DNA of 64,000 bases from Povalibacter uvarum (GTDB taxonomy: Bacteria; Pseudomonadota; Gammaproteobacteria; Steroidobacterales; Steroidobacteraceae): the NCBI RefSeq assembly GCF_014202975.1, contig NZ_JACHHZ010000002.1, forward strand, positions 496,001 to 560,000, read 5' to 3'. Below the pieces are notes generated by a model. That model did not search any database. It was not told the origin of the DNA and saw only the letters and a list, made by a program, of their open reading frames with translations. Below, piece by piece: positions 17,234-26,903 of this stretch. The position numbers and the translations under genes are program-made. How positions within the stretch are numbered: the stretch's first letter is position 1; each line of letters begins with the position of its first letter.

Positions 17234-17923
17234 ATGCAACTCGCCCGTCGTCTCGCACTCATCGCAGGCAGCTTCCTTATGTCCGCTGCCTGTATCGCTG
17301 TCGCCCACACGGTAGCGGAAGGCGATCAGGCGTTCGTCAGCGGCAGCGAAGGACCGCGGATCGTGCCCTTCATCTATCTGGGCGCGAAGCACATGGTCAC
17401 CGGCTACGACCACCTGCTGTTCCTCGTCGGCGTCATCTTCTTTCTCTATCGACTGAAGGATGTGGCGCTCTACGTGACCCTCTTTGCGATCGGTCACAGC
17501 ACCACGCTGCTCCTCGGCGTGCTGGCCGGCTGGCACGTGAACGCGTTTCTCGTTGACGCGATCATCGGCCTGTCCGTGGTGTACAAGGCGCTCGACAACA
17601 TCAATGCCTTCCGCACCTGGTTCGGTATCGAACCCAATCCCCGCTTTGCCGTACTGTTCTTCGGCTTCTTCCACGGCCTCGGCCTCGCAACGAAATTGCA
17701 GGACCTGAACCTGCCGCGCAATGGCCTGGTGACGAACATGATCTCCTTCAACGTCGGCGTCGAGATCGGTCAGTTCCTCGCGCTCGGCGTGATCCTGCTG
17801 TTCATGAACTACTGGCGGCGGACGGCGAGCTTTCTGCGTCACGCCTATTTCACCAACGTGTTGCTGATGACCGCGGGATTCGTGCTCACCGGCTACCAGC
17901 TCAGCGGCTACTTCCTCACATGA
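17234..17923 (+). CDS. HupE/UreJ family membrane protein
   Basis: A 229-residue membrane protein with a signal-like N-terminus (ALIAGSFLMSAACIAVAHT) and about six further hydrophobic helices. The family motif GAKHMVTGYDHLLFLVGVIFF is present, followed by FAIGHSTTLLLGVLAG and FGFFHGLGLATKLQ with conserved His. HupE/UreJ proteins are thought to be nickel or cobalt permeases, although many paralogues are not linked to hydrogenase or urease, and neither is here. The ribosome site is weak. The stop overlaps the next gene as ATGA, so the two are translated together. Confidence 0.88.
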   Translation: MQLARRLALIAGSFLMSAACIAVAHTVAEGDQAFVSGSEGPRIVPFIYLGAKHMVTGYDHLLFLVGVIFFLYRLKDVALYVTLFAIGHSTTLLLGVLAGWHVNAFLVDAIIGLSVVYKALDNINAFRTWFGIEPNPRFAVLFFGFFHGLGLATKLQDLNLPRNGLVTNMISFNVGVEIGQFLALGVILLFMNYWRRTASFLRHAYFTNVLLMTAGFVLTGYQLSGYFLT

Positions 17924-18513
17924 CCCACTCTTCAGAAACCACTCTCGCAGCGCCTCCGGCGAGCGCAATCACCGCCACCGGCAAGACGCTGCTCCTGAGC
18001 ACGCTCGGCGCAGCCGCGGTTGCGGCGATCATCGTCGTCGGCGTGATCCTGCCCGCCGAGTACGGCATCGATCCGCTGCGCACGGGTCGCCTGCTCGGCC
18101 TCGATGAAATGGCGGCAGCGAAGGCAGTGGCCGCGAACCTCGGGGCCTCGGGGCCGATGCACGAACACGAGCGCAAGTTCTTCACGGGACGCGTCGAGAT
18201 CGCAGTGAAGCCGCGGGAAGAGCTGGAATACAAGGCCCTGCTGGCCGCCGGCGAACCGATGCTCTACTCCTGGCGCGTGGAAGGCGGCCCGGTGTATTCC
18301 GAGTTCCACGGCGAACCCACCGAGGGCGAGTGGCCCGAGGGTTTCTATCAGAGCTACCAGATCAAGGAGTCGACCCCGGCCGAACATGGTTCGTTCGTTG
18401 CGCCCTTTACCGGCAACCACGGCTGGTACTGGCGCAATCTGAGCGATCAGCCGGTGACCATCGTGCTCGAGGCAAGCGGGTATTACACAAAGCTGCAGCG
18501 GATCGGAGGATAG
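17920..18513 (+). CDS. Transmembrane anchor protein partnered with HupE
   Basis: A 197-residue protein with a cytoplasmic N-terminal tail, one membrane helix (LLLSTLGAAAVAAIIVVGVIL) and a soluble domain of about 140 residues facing the periplasm. Visible blocks are LPAEYGIDPLRTGRLLGL, EYKALLAAGEPMLYSWRV, YQSYQI, GSFVAPFTGNHGWYWRNL. This is the protein often annotated as a transmembrane anchor and found directly after HupE/UreJ genes in other Proteobacteria. The conserved aromatic/His stretch (GNHGWYWRN) may bind metal or a ligand. ATGA overlap with the upstream gene indicates a working pair. Confidence 0.8.
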   Translation: MTHSSETTLAAPPASAITATGKTLLLSTLGAAAVAAIIVVGVILPAEYGIDPLRTGRLLGLDEMAAAKAVAANLGASGPMHEHERKFFTGRVEIAVKPREELEYKALLAAGEPMLYSWRVEGGPVYSEFHGEPTEGEWPEGFYQSYQIKESTPAEHGSFVAPFTGNHGWYWRNLSDQPVTIVLEASGYYTKLQRIGG

Positions 18514-18545
18514 CGACAGTAGCGCCGGGGCCTTTGAGTCGGGCC

Positions 18546-18632
18546 GCTGGCGACTGGCCAGAATCAAGAACCGCACATCAGCCCTTCTGGCCAGTCGCCA
18601 GCAGCCAGTCGCCAGCAGCCAGTCGCCAGCAG
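18546..18632. repeat. Heptamer-type array, 14-bp unit x3 with inverted arm
   Basis: CCAGTCGCCAGCAG repeated three times at 18591-18632 (six alternating heptamers). An inverted arm, CTGGCGACTGG, lies at 18547-18557, across a spacer starting CCAGAATCAAGAACC. Located between the anchor gene and ppa. Confidence 0.85.
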
Positions 18633-18723
18633 CCCTTCTCCACTGCCCAGTTGGCCCACGAACTTCCCCCCCGGGCATGGCAGAATACGGGTCTCCCCCG
18701 CTCATTTCCTGATGGAGAAGTAG

Positions 18724-19260
18724 ATGCGTCTCGACGCTGTTTCGATCGGCCGCGATCCGCCCCGTGAAGTCAATGTCGTCGTCGAAGTTCCGGTGGGCGG
18801 CGAACCGATCAAGTACGAAATGGACAAGGCATCGGGAACGCTGGTCGTCGACCGCTTTCTCTACACGTCGATGCGCTATCCGGGCAATTACGGCTTCATC
18901 CCGCACACACTGTCGGATGACGGCGATCCTTGCGACGTACTGATCGCGAATCAGCGCGGCATCATTCCGGGCGCCCTCGTCGCCTGCCGGCCGGTCGGCG
19001 TGCTGAAGATGCAGGACGAAGCCGGCGGCGATGAAAAGATCATTGCGGTGCCCGTGCCCAGGCTGACGCGCCGCTACGAGAAGGTGCACAACTACACCGA
19101 CCTGCCCGAAATCACGATCAAGCAGATCGAGCACTTCTTCGAGCACTACAAGGATCTCGAAACGACGAAGTGGGTCAAAGTGCTCGGCTGGGGCGATGCG
19201 GAAGAAGCCCAGCGCCTGATCGTCGAAGCGATTGACCGGGCGAAGAACGCCGCCAAGTAG
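18724..19260 (+). CDS. ppa: Inorganic pyrophosphatase (family I)
   Basis: A 178-residue soluble family I pyrophosphatase, the usual bacterial length. It hydrolyses pyrophosphate to two phosphates and drives biosynthetic reactions. Visible metal- and substrate-site blocks are [29 protein letters not shown], the signature [20 protein letters not shown] and [20 protein letters not shown] precedes the ATG by a normal distance. It appears to be transcribed alone or with the AraC gene 12 nt downstream. Confidence 0.97.
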   Translation: MRLDAVSIGRDPPREVNVVVEVPVGGEPIKYEMDKASGTLVVDRFLYTSMRYPGNYGFIPHTLSDDGDPCDVLIANQRGIIPGALVACRPVGVLKMQDEAGGDEKIIAVPVPRLTRRYEKVHNYTDLPEITIKQIEHFFEHYKDLETTKWVKVLGWGDAEEAQRLIVEAIDRAKNAAK

Positions 19261-19272
19261 TGCGAGACACCC

Positions 19273-20127
19273 ATGTCGGTCACCTCCCTGCTGCAGCGCG
19301 ACTCGATCTCCGTGATCGACTATCGCTGCGAAGCCGGGCCGGGTGACCGGCCGTTCACGGAACTGCACCGGCAGTTCTCGATCTCGTATGTGCGCCGCGG
19401 CAGCTTCGGCTGCGTCACGCGCGGTCACACATATGAGCTCGTCACCGGTTCGATTCTCATCGGCTCCCCTGGCGACGAGTACTGCTGCACTCACGAGCAT
19501 CATGACGAAGGCGATGAATGCCTGTCGTTCCATCTCTCCCCCGCGCTGGTCGACACACTCGGCCCTCGCATCGAAGCTCTCTGGCGCAGCGGCAGTCTGC
19601 CTCCCCTACCCGAGCTGATGCTGCTCGGCGAGTTCGCGCAGACCATCGCTTCGGGCAACAGCGATGTGGCGCTCGACGAAGCAGGACTGCTGCTCGCGGC
19701 GCGCTATGTCGATGTGACGATGGGTCGACGACGCCAGCCGGTACGTGCACACGCCCGCGACCGCCGACGCGCGGTCGAAGCAGCGATGTGGATCGATGCC
19801 CACTCTCATCATGAGATCGACTTCGAGCAGGCTGCGCGGCACGTCGGTCTCAGCGCCTTTCATTTCCTGCGCCTGTTCGGACGGATCGTCGGCGTGACGC
19901 CGCATCAGTATCTGTTGCGATCGCGCCTGCGTCGCGCAGCCCGGCTGCTCGCCGATGAGGATCGGCAGATCACACAGATCGCTCTCGATGTCGGCTTCAA
20001 CGACCTGTCGAATTTCGTGCGCACGTTCCATCGTGCCGCGGGCATGTCGCCGCGGGACTTCCGTCGCGCCTCGCGCGGTGATCGCAAGATTCTCCAAGAA
20101 GCACTGGGTGCACTGCGCCCAGCATGA
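19273..20127 (+). CDS. AraC-family transcriptional regulator
   Basis: A 284-residue regulator. The N-terminal half looks like a cupin-type sensor ([39 protein letters not shown]), with several His/Cys residues in that region that could bind metal. The C-terminal 100 residues hold the two helix-turn-helix motifs, with [32 protein letters not shown] and [32 protein letters not shown]. It is followed 24 nt later by a VOC protein on the same strand, so that small enzyme is the first candidate target. Confidence 0.92.
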   Translation: MSVTSLLQRDSISVIDYRCEAGPGDRPFTELHRQFSISYVRRGSFGCVTRGHTYELVTGSILIGSPGDEYCCTHEHHDEGDECLSFHLSPALVDTLGPRIEALWRSGSLPPLPELMLLGEFAQTIASGNSDVALDEAGLLLAARYVDVTMGRRRQPVRAHARDRRRAVEAAMWIDAHSHHEIDFEQAARHVGLSAFHFLRLFGRIVGVTPHQYLLRSRLRRAARLLADEDRQITQIALDVGFNDLSNFVRTFHRAAGMSPRDFRRASRGDRKILQEALGALRPA

Positions 20128-20151
20128 GGCTCCTTTTCCAAGGGGCACATC

Positions 20152-20517
20152 ATGTACGACCACATCGGTCTGCGCGTCAGCGATCTGGACGCCAGCATTC
20201 GTTTCTATCAGACGGCACTCAAGCCGCTCGGTATCGTTCTCTGCTCGACCTATGAAGGCGGCGCCGGCTTTGGACCTCCAGGCAAGCCGGGCCTGTGGCT
20301 GCACGCCGTGAAGCAGGCATCCGGCGGCACCCACGTTGCATTCGCCGCATCGAATCGCGCAGCGGTGTCAGCGTTCTACAGCGAAGGCCGCAGCGCCGGC
20401 GGCAAGGACAACGGCGAGCCTGGACTGCGGACGGATTACAGCCCGACCTACTACGCCGCGTTCCTCATCGATCCGGATGGGAACAACGTGGAGGCGGTGT
20501 GCCTGAAAGACGGTTGA
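20152..20517 (+). CDS. VOC-superfamily (glyoxalase-like) protein
   Basis: A 121-residue protein of the glyoxalase/bleomycin-resistance fold. The visible paired beta-alpha-beta units start MYDHIGLRVSDLDASIRFYQ and end FLIDPDGNNVEAVC; H4 and the Glu in NNVEAV fit the usual metal ligands. GFGPPGKPGLWLHA lies between. Members act in glyoxal detoxification or as dioxygenases; the substrate cannot be told. The heptamer array begins inside the last two codons and supplies the stop codon (TGA of TTGACGG). Confidence 0.88.
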   Translation: MYDHIGLRVSDLDASIRFYQTALKPLGIVLCSTYEGGAGFGPPGKPGLWLHAVKQASGGTHVAFAASNRAAVSAFYSEGRSAGGKDNGEPGLRTDYSPTYYAAFLIDPDGNNVEAVCLKDG

Positions 20518-20665
20518 CGGTTGACGGTTGACGGTTGACGGTTGACGGTTGACGGTTGACGGTTGACGGTTGACGGTTAACGGTTGACGGTTAACGGTTG
20601 ACGGTTGACGGTGAGAGAAGAACCTCTGGTTCTGGCCGTCAACCGTCAACTGCGGACCGTCAACC
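20514..20665. repeat. Heptamer array (TTGACGG)x14 with inverted arm
   Basis: Fourteen consecutive 7-bp units at 20514-20611, twelve TTGACGG and two TTAACGG. After a 25-bp spacer that includes the hairpin AGAACC-TCT-GGTTCT, inverted copies CCGTCAA, CCGTCAA and CCGTCAA follow at 20637-20665. The array starts within the VOC stop codon and ends just before the ABC-transporter start, so it fills the whole gap. Confidence 0.95.
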
Positions 20666-20666
20666 G

Positions 20667-21439
<773 letters not shown>

Positions 21440-21443
<4 letters not shown>

Positions 21444-23011
21444 CCTCAGAAGCAAGTGCCTGGACCGCAGCGTGGCGGCTGCTGCCGGAATACGTGAGCG
21501 AACACGTAGTACTCAGCGCGTGCGCTCTCGCGCTCGGCCTGCTGATCAGCCTGCCGCTCACTGTACTTGCCGTTCGCTGCCCGCGAGTGCGCTGGCCTGT
21601 TCTGGCGTTCGCGAGCGTCATTCAAACCATCCCCAGCCTCGCCCTGCTGGCGTTGTTCTATCCGCTGCTGCTCGCGCTGTCGGCACTCACCCAGAAGCTC
21701 TGGGGCACGAGTTTTTCGGCGCTCGGTTTTCTTCCCTCGCTCCTGGCACTCACGCTGTACTCGATGCTGCCGATCATCCGCAACGGCGTGACAGCCATCG
21801 TGAATCTTCCGGCGCCGATCGTCGAAGCCGCGCGCGGTGTCGGAATGACGGACGCGCAGCGTTTGTGGCGAATCGAACTGCCATTGGCCACGCCCATGCT
21901 GATGGCTGGCGTGCGCACGGCAGCAGTCTGGGTCATCGGCGCAGCGACGCTGTCGACACCCGTCGGCCAGACGAGCCTGGGCAACTACATCTTCTCCGGG
22001 CTGCAGGTGGAGAACTGGGTGTCCGTGCTGTTCGGGTGCCTGGCGGCAGCGCTGCTCGCGCTGATCGTCGATCAACTGCTGGGCCTGATCGAAAGCGGCA
22101 CCGCACGGCGAAGTCCGCTGCGAATCGTCCTTGGGGTTTCGATTCTGGTCGTGGGCTTTGCTTTCGCGGCATTACCGCGAATAGGCGGCTCCGCGACGGC
22201 CTACGTGATCGGCGCGAAGAATTTCTCGGAGCAATACATCCTCGCGGACCTCATCGCGCAGCGACTCGGACAGGCCGGCCACGCGTCGACCCAGAAGACG
22301 GGACTCGGCTCCGTCATCGCCTTCCGCGCCCTCTCGCGGGATGAGCTCGATGTCTACGTCGACTACTCAGGAACGCTCTGGGCGAATGTCATGCGCCGCA
22401 CCGACACGCCTGCGCGCGAGGTTGTGCTGAAAGAACTGACAGTCTGGCTCGAGCGCGAGCACGGCATCGCGCTGCTCGGCTCGTTGGGATTCGAGAACGC
22501 CTATGCGCTTGCGATGCGCCGCGATCGTGCGGAAGCGCTTGGAATCCGCACTATCGATGATCTGGCCCGGCAGGCCGGCGCGCTACAGATGGGCAGCGAC
22601 CTGGAATTCTTCGAACGCCCGGAGTGGCAGGCACTGCAGACGGCGTACGGCCTGACCTTCGCTGGCCGGCGCCAGTTCCAGCCGACGTTCATGTACAAGG
22701 CCGTTCGCGATGGCGAGGTCGATGTGATCTCCGCGTTCTCGAGCGATGGGCGCATTGCCGCGGACAATCTGATCGTGCTCGAAGATCCGCGTCAGGCAAT
22801 CCTTCCCTATGACGCAGTGGTACTGCTTTCGCCGCGGCGCGCCAAGGATCCCGCGCTGCATCACGCCCTGGCATCCCTCATCGGCGCGGTCGATATCGAG
22901 TCCATGCGCGAGGCGAATCTCGAAGTGGACCGAGAAGTCGGCAAAATCCCCCCAGCGGAAGCCGCCACTCGGCTCGATTCCCGTCTCCGAAATGCAACAC
23001 TCAGCCCATAG
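21440..23011 (+). CDS. Osmoprotectant ABC importer, permease fused to substrate-binding domain
   Basis: A 523-residue fusion. The N-terminal part (about 1-225) is an OpuCB/ProW-type permease with five to six helices and the coupling loop EAARGVGMTDAQRLWRIELPLA. A further helix (LRIVLGVSILVVGFAFAALP) leads into a periplasmic OpuAC-type binding domain (about 255-523), with VIGAKNFSEQYILADLIAQ, LDVYVDYSGTLW and PTFMYKAVRDGEVDVISAFSSDGR. Substrates of this class are glycine betaine, choline or related compounds. Fusion means each transporter carries two binding domains, as in OpuA-type systems. The operon has only two genes: ATPase and fusion. The stop is followed by a 257-bp gap. Confidence 0.93.
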
Positions 23012-23268
23012 CGTGAGCGCTCGATAGGCGTTCGCCGCTTCGCTCTGACCCGCTTCGGCAGGCTTCAGCGTTCGTTCAACATCGATGCCGCACGCTCCCG
23101 GCTACCCGCGTACAAACCACGACGCGGCGGGCCGATCGACGGCCGTATGTTTTGAGCGACATTTGCACGCCGGGCGGGAAACTTATTTGATGGCATTGCG
23201 TTGATACGGATCGTCGACCCCCACGCGGCATTCGAGCCGCAGACCCTGAGTCCACCACGGAGTCCCGA

Positions 23269-23547
23269 ATGCGAACTGCAGCCCCCCTCCTTGCGCTTCT
23301 GCTGGCAGGATCGCTTGCAGCCCACGCGGATCCGTCTGCACCGGAACGGGCATCCGGCGTACAGATCACCTTCGATTCCATCGATCGCAATGCCGATCGT
23401 CGCATCAGCCGCACCGAAGCCGGCTACTACAAGTACCTGATCGATCGCTTCGCATCGATCGATACCGACGGCGACGGTTTCATCAGCCGCGAAGAGCTCT
23501 ACGCAAGCTTCACCGCGAGCAGCACGCAGTCCACCGCCGGACGCTGA
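23269..23547 (+). CDS. Small exported EF-hand protein
   Basis: A 92-residue protein with a Sec signal (LLALLLAGSLAAHA) and two EF-hand loops. The second loop is canonical (DTDGDGFISREE). The first (DRNADRRISRTE) keeps the 1st, 3rd, 5th and 12th positions as D, N, D and E, but has Arg where Gly is usual at position 6, so its calcium affinity may be lower. This is a common family of small periplasmic EF-hand proteins with no defined function. Confidence 0.85.
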   Translation: MRTAAPLLALLLAGSLAAHADPSAPERASGVQITFDSIDRNADRRISRTEAGYYKYLIDRFASIDTDGDGFISREELYASFTASSTQSTAGR

Positions 23548-23668
23548 AGCGCGCTGCTCCCTCCTCGAATCGTCACAGCGATCATCGTGATCGCTGAAGT
23601 AACGGCGCCTCTGGCATCATGATCCACGCCGCGCGAGCTCCGTGCGGTTCCCGTCGCCAGAGGTTTTC

Positions 23669-24610
23669 ATGTCATCGCCCGAACAGAACTCCATCCTGAC
23701 CATTGCCTTGCTCGCTGCCTTCGCCGACGGCTCGGGTGACGATCGCGAGCGTGCCGCCATCAAGGGCATTGCCGACTCGCTCGCCGGTGAACACGGAGCG
23801 CCGCAACTTCCGCAGCTCTATCAGGACGTGCTGCTCAAGCGCGTGAATCTGCAGAAGGCTGTCGCTGGACTCACGGAGACAGCGCATCGTCAGCTCGCTT
23901 ACGAGATGGCCGTCTGCGTCTGCGATGCCGATGGGGCTGCGAACGCTCAGGAAGTGGCCTTCCTGAAGGAACTGCGCGCCGCGCTGTCTCTCGACGCGCA
24001 ACAAGCGCAGCAGGTCGAACAGACCGCAGCCGCGCTCGTCGCGGCGCCGCTGACCGAAACCGCTGCATCGCCTCCGTCGCCTGCTGCATCCACGAGGTCG
24101 GATGCGGAACTCGACAAGTACATCTTCAATCACGCGCTCGTGAACGGCGCCATCGAGCTGCTGCCGCAGTCGCTCGCTTCGATGGCGATCATTCCGCTGC
24201 AGATGAAAATGGTCTATCGCATCGGTCAGAGCTACGGCGTGCAACTCGACAAGGGTCACATCAAGGAATTCCTGGCGACCGCCGGTGTGGGACTGACCTC
24301 GCAGTACGTGGAGCAGTTCGGCCGCAAATTGCTCGGCGGTCTCCTCGGCAGCGTTGCAGGCGGATTGGGACGGGGTGTCGGTAGTGTCGCGACGGGCGCT
24401 GCTTTCTCTTTCGCCACTACTTACGCACTGGGCCAGCTGGCAAAGCGCTACTACGCAGGCGGGCGGCAGATGAACACTGCTCTGTTGCAGAGCACGTATC
24501 AGTCGCTCCTCGGCGATGCTCGCCAGTTGCAGCAGCAGAATCTGACCCAGATCCGCGATCGGGCACGGACGCTGGATGTGGGGCAGGTGATGCAGATGGT
24601 GAAGAACTGA
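23669..24610 (+). CDS. TerB-like plus membrane-associated domain protein
   Basis: A 313-residue protein. The N-terminal 125 residues resemble a TerB/DUF533-type helical domain (LTIALLAAFADGSGDDRERAAIKGIAD, and AVCVCDADGAANAQEVAFLKEL). After a Pro/Ala/Ser linker comes a region like DUF697/EcsC-type proteins (NHALVNGAIELLPQSLASMAIIPLQMKMVYRIG) with a Gly-rich hydrophobic hairpin (LGGLLGSVAGGLGRGVGSVATGAAFSFATTYALGQL) that probably inserts into or lies on the membrane. The start is chosen where TerB similarity begins. The next gene, an FHA coiled-coil protein, is on the same strand 105 nt away. Confidence 0.75.
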   Translation: MSSPEQNSILTIALLAAFADGSGDDRERAAIKGIADSLAGEHGAPQLPQLYQDVLLKRVNLQKAVAGLTETAHRQLAYEMAVCVCDADGAANAQEVAFLKELRAALSLDAQQAQQVEQTAAALVAAPLTETAASPPSPAASTRSDAELDKYIFNHALVNGAIELLPQSLASMAIIPLQMKMVYRIGQSYGVQLDKGHIKEFLATAGVGLTSQYVEQFGRKLLGGLLGSVAGGLGRGVGSVATGAAFSFATTYALGQLAKRYYAGGRQMNTALLQSTYQSLLGDARQLQQQNLTQIRDRARTLDVGQVMQMVKN

Positions 24611-24715
24611 GCAGGCCACTGGCTAGCTGGTCCACAGCTTCCCTGCACCAACTACCGCTGGCAATCGTTCCGCACTGAGGTAGGCTGGGGATCAGGCATT
24701 TTTTGCCGAAAGACC

Positions 24716-26818
24716 ATGTCGACCCATCCCGATTCCGACGATCTCGATCGTACCGACGAGCTGCCGCAGCTCGACGTTGTCGCCTACGAGGCTGCGCAGG
24801 GCGCAGCTCAGGCCAATGCTCATGGCGCCAATACTCATGACGCGCTGTCGACGACGGATACCTGGCTCGTCGATCCCGAGCCGGAGGGGTTCGTTGAAAC
24901 ACAGGTCCGGGGACGTGCGAACTGGCCGGCACCCGGCAGCGTCGATCTGTCGATCAACATCGACCGGATGCGCCAGCGCATCGCCGCGCTGGAATCGGAC
25001 CTGGCGACGGCCCGGACGGCCCAGCATGAATTCGAAACGGCGAGCCGGATGCCGGACACGGAGCGCAGCGAGCTCTCATCGCGCATCTCGAACCTCGAAG
25101 CCGACAACGCCCACCTTCGCGAACAGCAGGCGATCTCGCATGCGCTGACGCAAAAGCTGCAGCAGCAACTACGCGAACAGGTCGAGACGCACAAGTCCCA
25201 GCTCGCGCATCTCGATAGCGCGCGCGAAGCGGATCGGCAGTCGGCCGAGGACCAGCGACTCTCGCTCGAACAGCAACTCGAACGCAGCACGGCCAACTTC
25301 ACCTCGACTGCGGACGAACACGCGAAGCTGAAGGCAGCGCTCGAAGAGTCACGCGATCTCGCCGCCTCCCGCGCGCGACAGATCGACGAGTTGCAACGCA
25401 CTGTCATCGCCGAGCACAGCAAGGCGCACGTGCTCGGCCGCAATCTCGCGGCGAAACTGGCTGACTACGACATCGTCTCGAGCATGGTCTCGCAGCGCAA
25501 TTCGACGATCTCCGCGCTCGAGGGAATGCGCGATGAGCTCGCCGCCCAGCTGGAGCGGGCCTTCGCCGACGGACGCAATCTCACGACGTTGCTCGAACAG
25601 GCCAACCAGCGTGCCGGTGCGAGCGAGCGGCTTTCGGCCGAAGTCATGTCGCGCGACGAGAAGCTGTCCGAGCTGAACACGCAGATCGAAACGTTGCATC
25701 GCGAGCAGCAGGACAGCCTGCTGGCACGCACAGATCTCGAAAGGGCGATCAGCGAAGCGGAGGCGCGTGCAACAGCCGATGCTCAGCGCCAGCAGGCGCT
25801 CGCCGCGGAGATCGAAGGACTGAAAGGTTCGACCGCCGCCCTCATCGAGGAGCGGGACAAGCTGTCCGCGACCGTGAGCGAGCTCGAGCAGCGGGCAGCC
25901 GCGTTGGCGCAGGTATCGGAAGAACTGGACAGTGTGAAGCGGGATGCTGTGTCCGTCTGGTCGGAGCTGCAGTCGCAATCCGCCGCGTCAGCGACTCGGC
26001 AACAGGAACTGGCTTCATTGCAGCAGTCTCTGGAGCAACAGCGGCACGCGCGCGAGCAACTGCAAGCAGCCCTGCAGGATGCACAGCACAAGATCGAGCG
26101 CCTGCATGCCGTGTCCGCCGACGACACGCAGTTGCTCAACGAACGGACCACCGAGATCGCGGGCCTGAAGGGCGAGCTCGAGTCGGCCGCTGCCTCGATT
26201 CGCGGACTCGAGCACTCACTACAGGCGCGCAATACGCTGATCGACGATCTGCGAACCGAGATCCGCACGGCGCAGGAAGAGCGCGGCATCATGTCGGAGC
26301 AACTCAGCAAGGCGCGGACGCGGGTCAAGAGCATGACCCAGCAGATCTTCAATCGCGACAACCGCATCGCGACGCTCAAGGCGGATCTCGCTGTTCACAT
26401 CGAAGCGCTGGCGTCGATCCGCCGCGACGTCGATGGAGCCGAAGCCGAGATCGCGACGCCCAAGGAAGAGATCATGGAGCGGTTCCTCGAGCCCGTCGGT
26501 CATGACGCCGAGCCGATCGCGCTCAACCGCAAAGTCATGACGATGGGTCGAACGAATGACAATGACATCTTCATTCCCTCGAAGATGATCAGCCGCCATC
26601 ATGCGCGCCTGCTCGTCGGTCCAAATGCCGTGATCGTCGAGGACGCGGGCAGTACGAACGGCTGCTTCGTGAACGACCAGCAGATCAAGCAGCACGTGCT
26701 GCACGAGGGCGATGTGCTGACGATCGGCGATCTGAAGTTCCGCCTCAGCGTGCGCGCCGTGGGTGATCGCCGCGACAACGTCGTTCATCTCAACGAAGGC
26801 CGTCGTCACGACGACTGA
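24716..26818 (+). CDS. Coiled-coil protein with C-terminal FHA domain
   Basis: A 700-residue protein: an acidic N-terminus (about 1-75), a continuous coiled coil rich in Glu, Gln, Leu and Arg (about 80-590), and a C-terminal FHA domain (about 600-690). The FHA shows GRTNDNDIFIPSKMISRHHARL and GSTNGCFVNDQQI, with the phospho-peptide residues R, S-R-H and N-G. FHA domains bind phosphothreonine, so this is a likely reader of Ser/Thr kinase signalling, although no such kinase is in the window. The acidic N-terminal stretch is typical of FHA partner proteins. It may be a scaffold for cell-envelope or division proteins; that is inference. Confidence 0.9.
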   Translation: MSTHPDSDDLDRTDELPQLDVVAYEAAQGAAQANAHGANTHDALSTTDTWLVDPEPEGFVETQVRGRANWPAPGSVDLSINIDRMRQRIAALESDLATARTAQHEFETASRMPDTERSELSSRISNLEADNAHLREQQAISHALTQKLQQQLREQVETHKSQLAHLDSAREADRQSAEDQRLSLEQQLERSTANFTSTADEHAKLKAALEESRDLAASRARQIDELQRTVIAEHSKAHVLGRNLAAKLADYDIVSSMVSQRNSTISALEGMRDELAAQLERAFADGRNLTTLLEQANQRAGASERLSAEVMSRDEKLSELNTQIETLHREQQDSLLARTDLERAISEAEARATADAQRQQALAAEIEGLKGSTAALIEERDKLSATVSELEQRAAALAQVSEELDSVKRDAVSVWSELQSQSAASATRQQELASLQQSLEQQRHAREQLQAALQDAQHKIERLHAVSADDTQLLNERTTEIAGLKGELESAAASIRGLEHSLQARNTLIDDLRTEIRTAQEERGIMSEQLSKARTRVKSMTQQIFNRDNRIATLKADLAVHIEALASIRRDVDGAEAEIATPKEEIMERFLEPVGHDAEPIALNRKVMTMGRTNDNDIFIPSKMISRHHARLLVGPNAVIVEDAGSTNGCFVNDQQIKQHVLHEGDVLTIGDLKFRLSVRAVGDRRDNVVHLNEGRRHDD

Positions 26819-26903
26819 CGCAGTCTCGCCACTCGCTGTCGTTCTGCGCTACAGTCGCGCGCCGCAGGGCAAAGGGCCCTGCTGAACGGAGCGAGCTAGA
26901 CAC

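Noticed and set aside
17932-19533. A 533-codon minus-strand frame
   Set aside because: It runs opposite to the anchor protein, ppa and AraC genes, which have clear family motifs. Long antisense frames are common at this GC content.
20514-20665. CRISPR array
   Set aside because: The repeated unit is 7 bp with no spacers; this is a simple tandem array.
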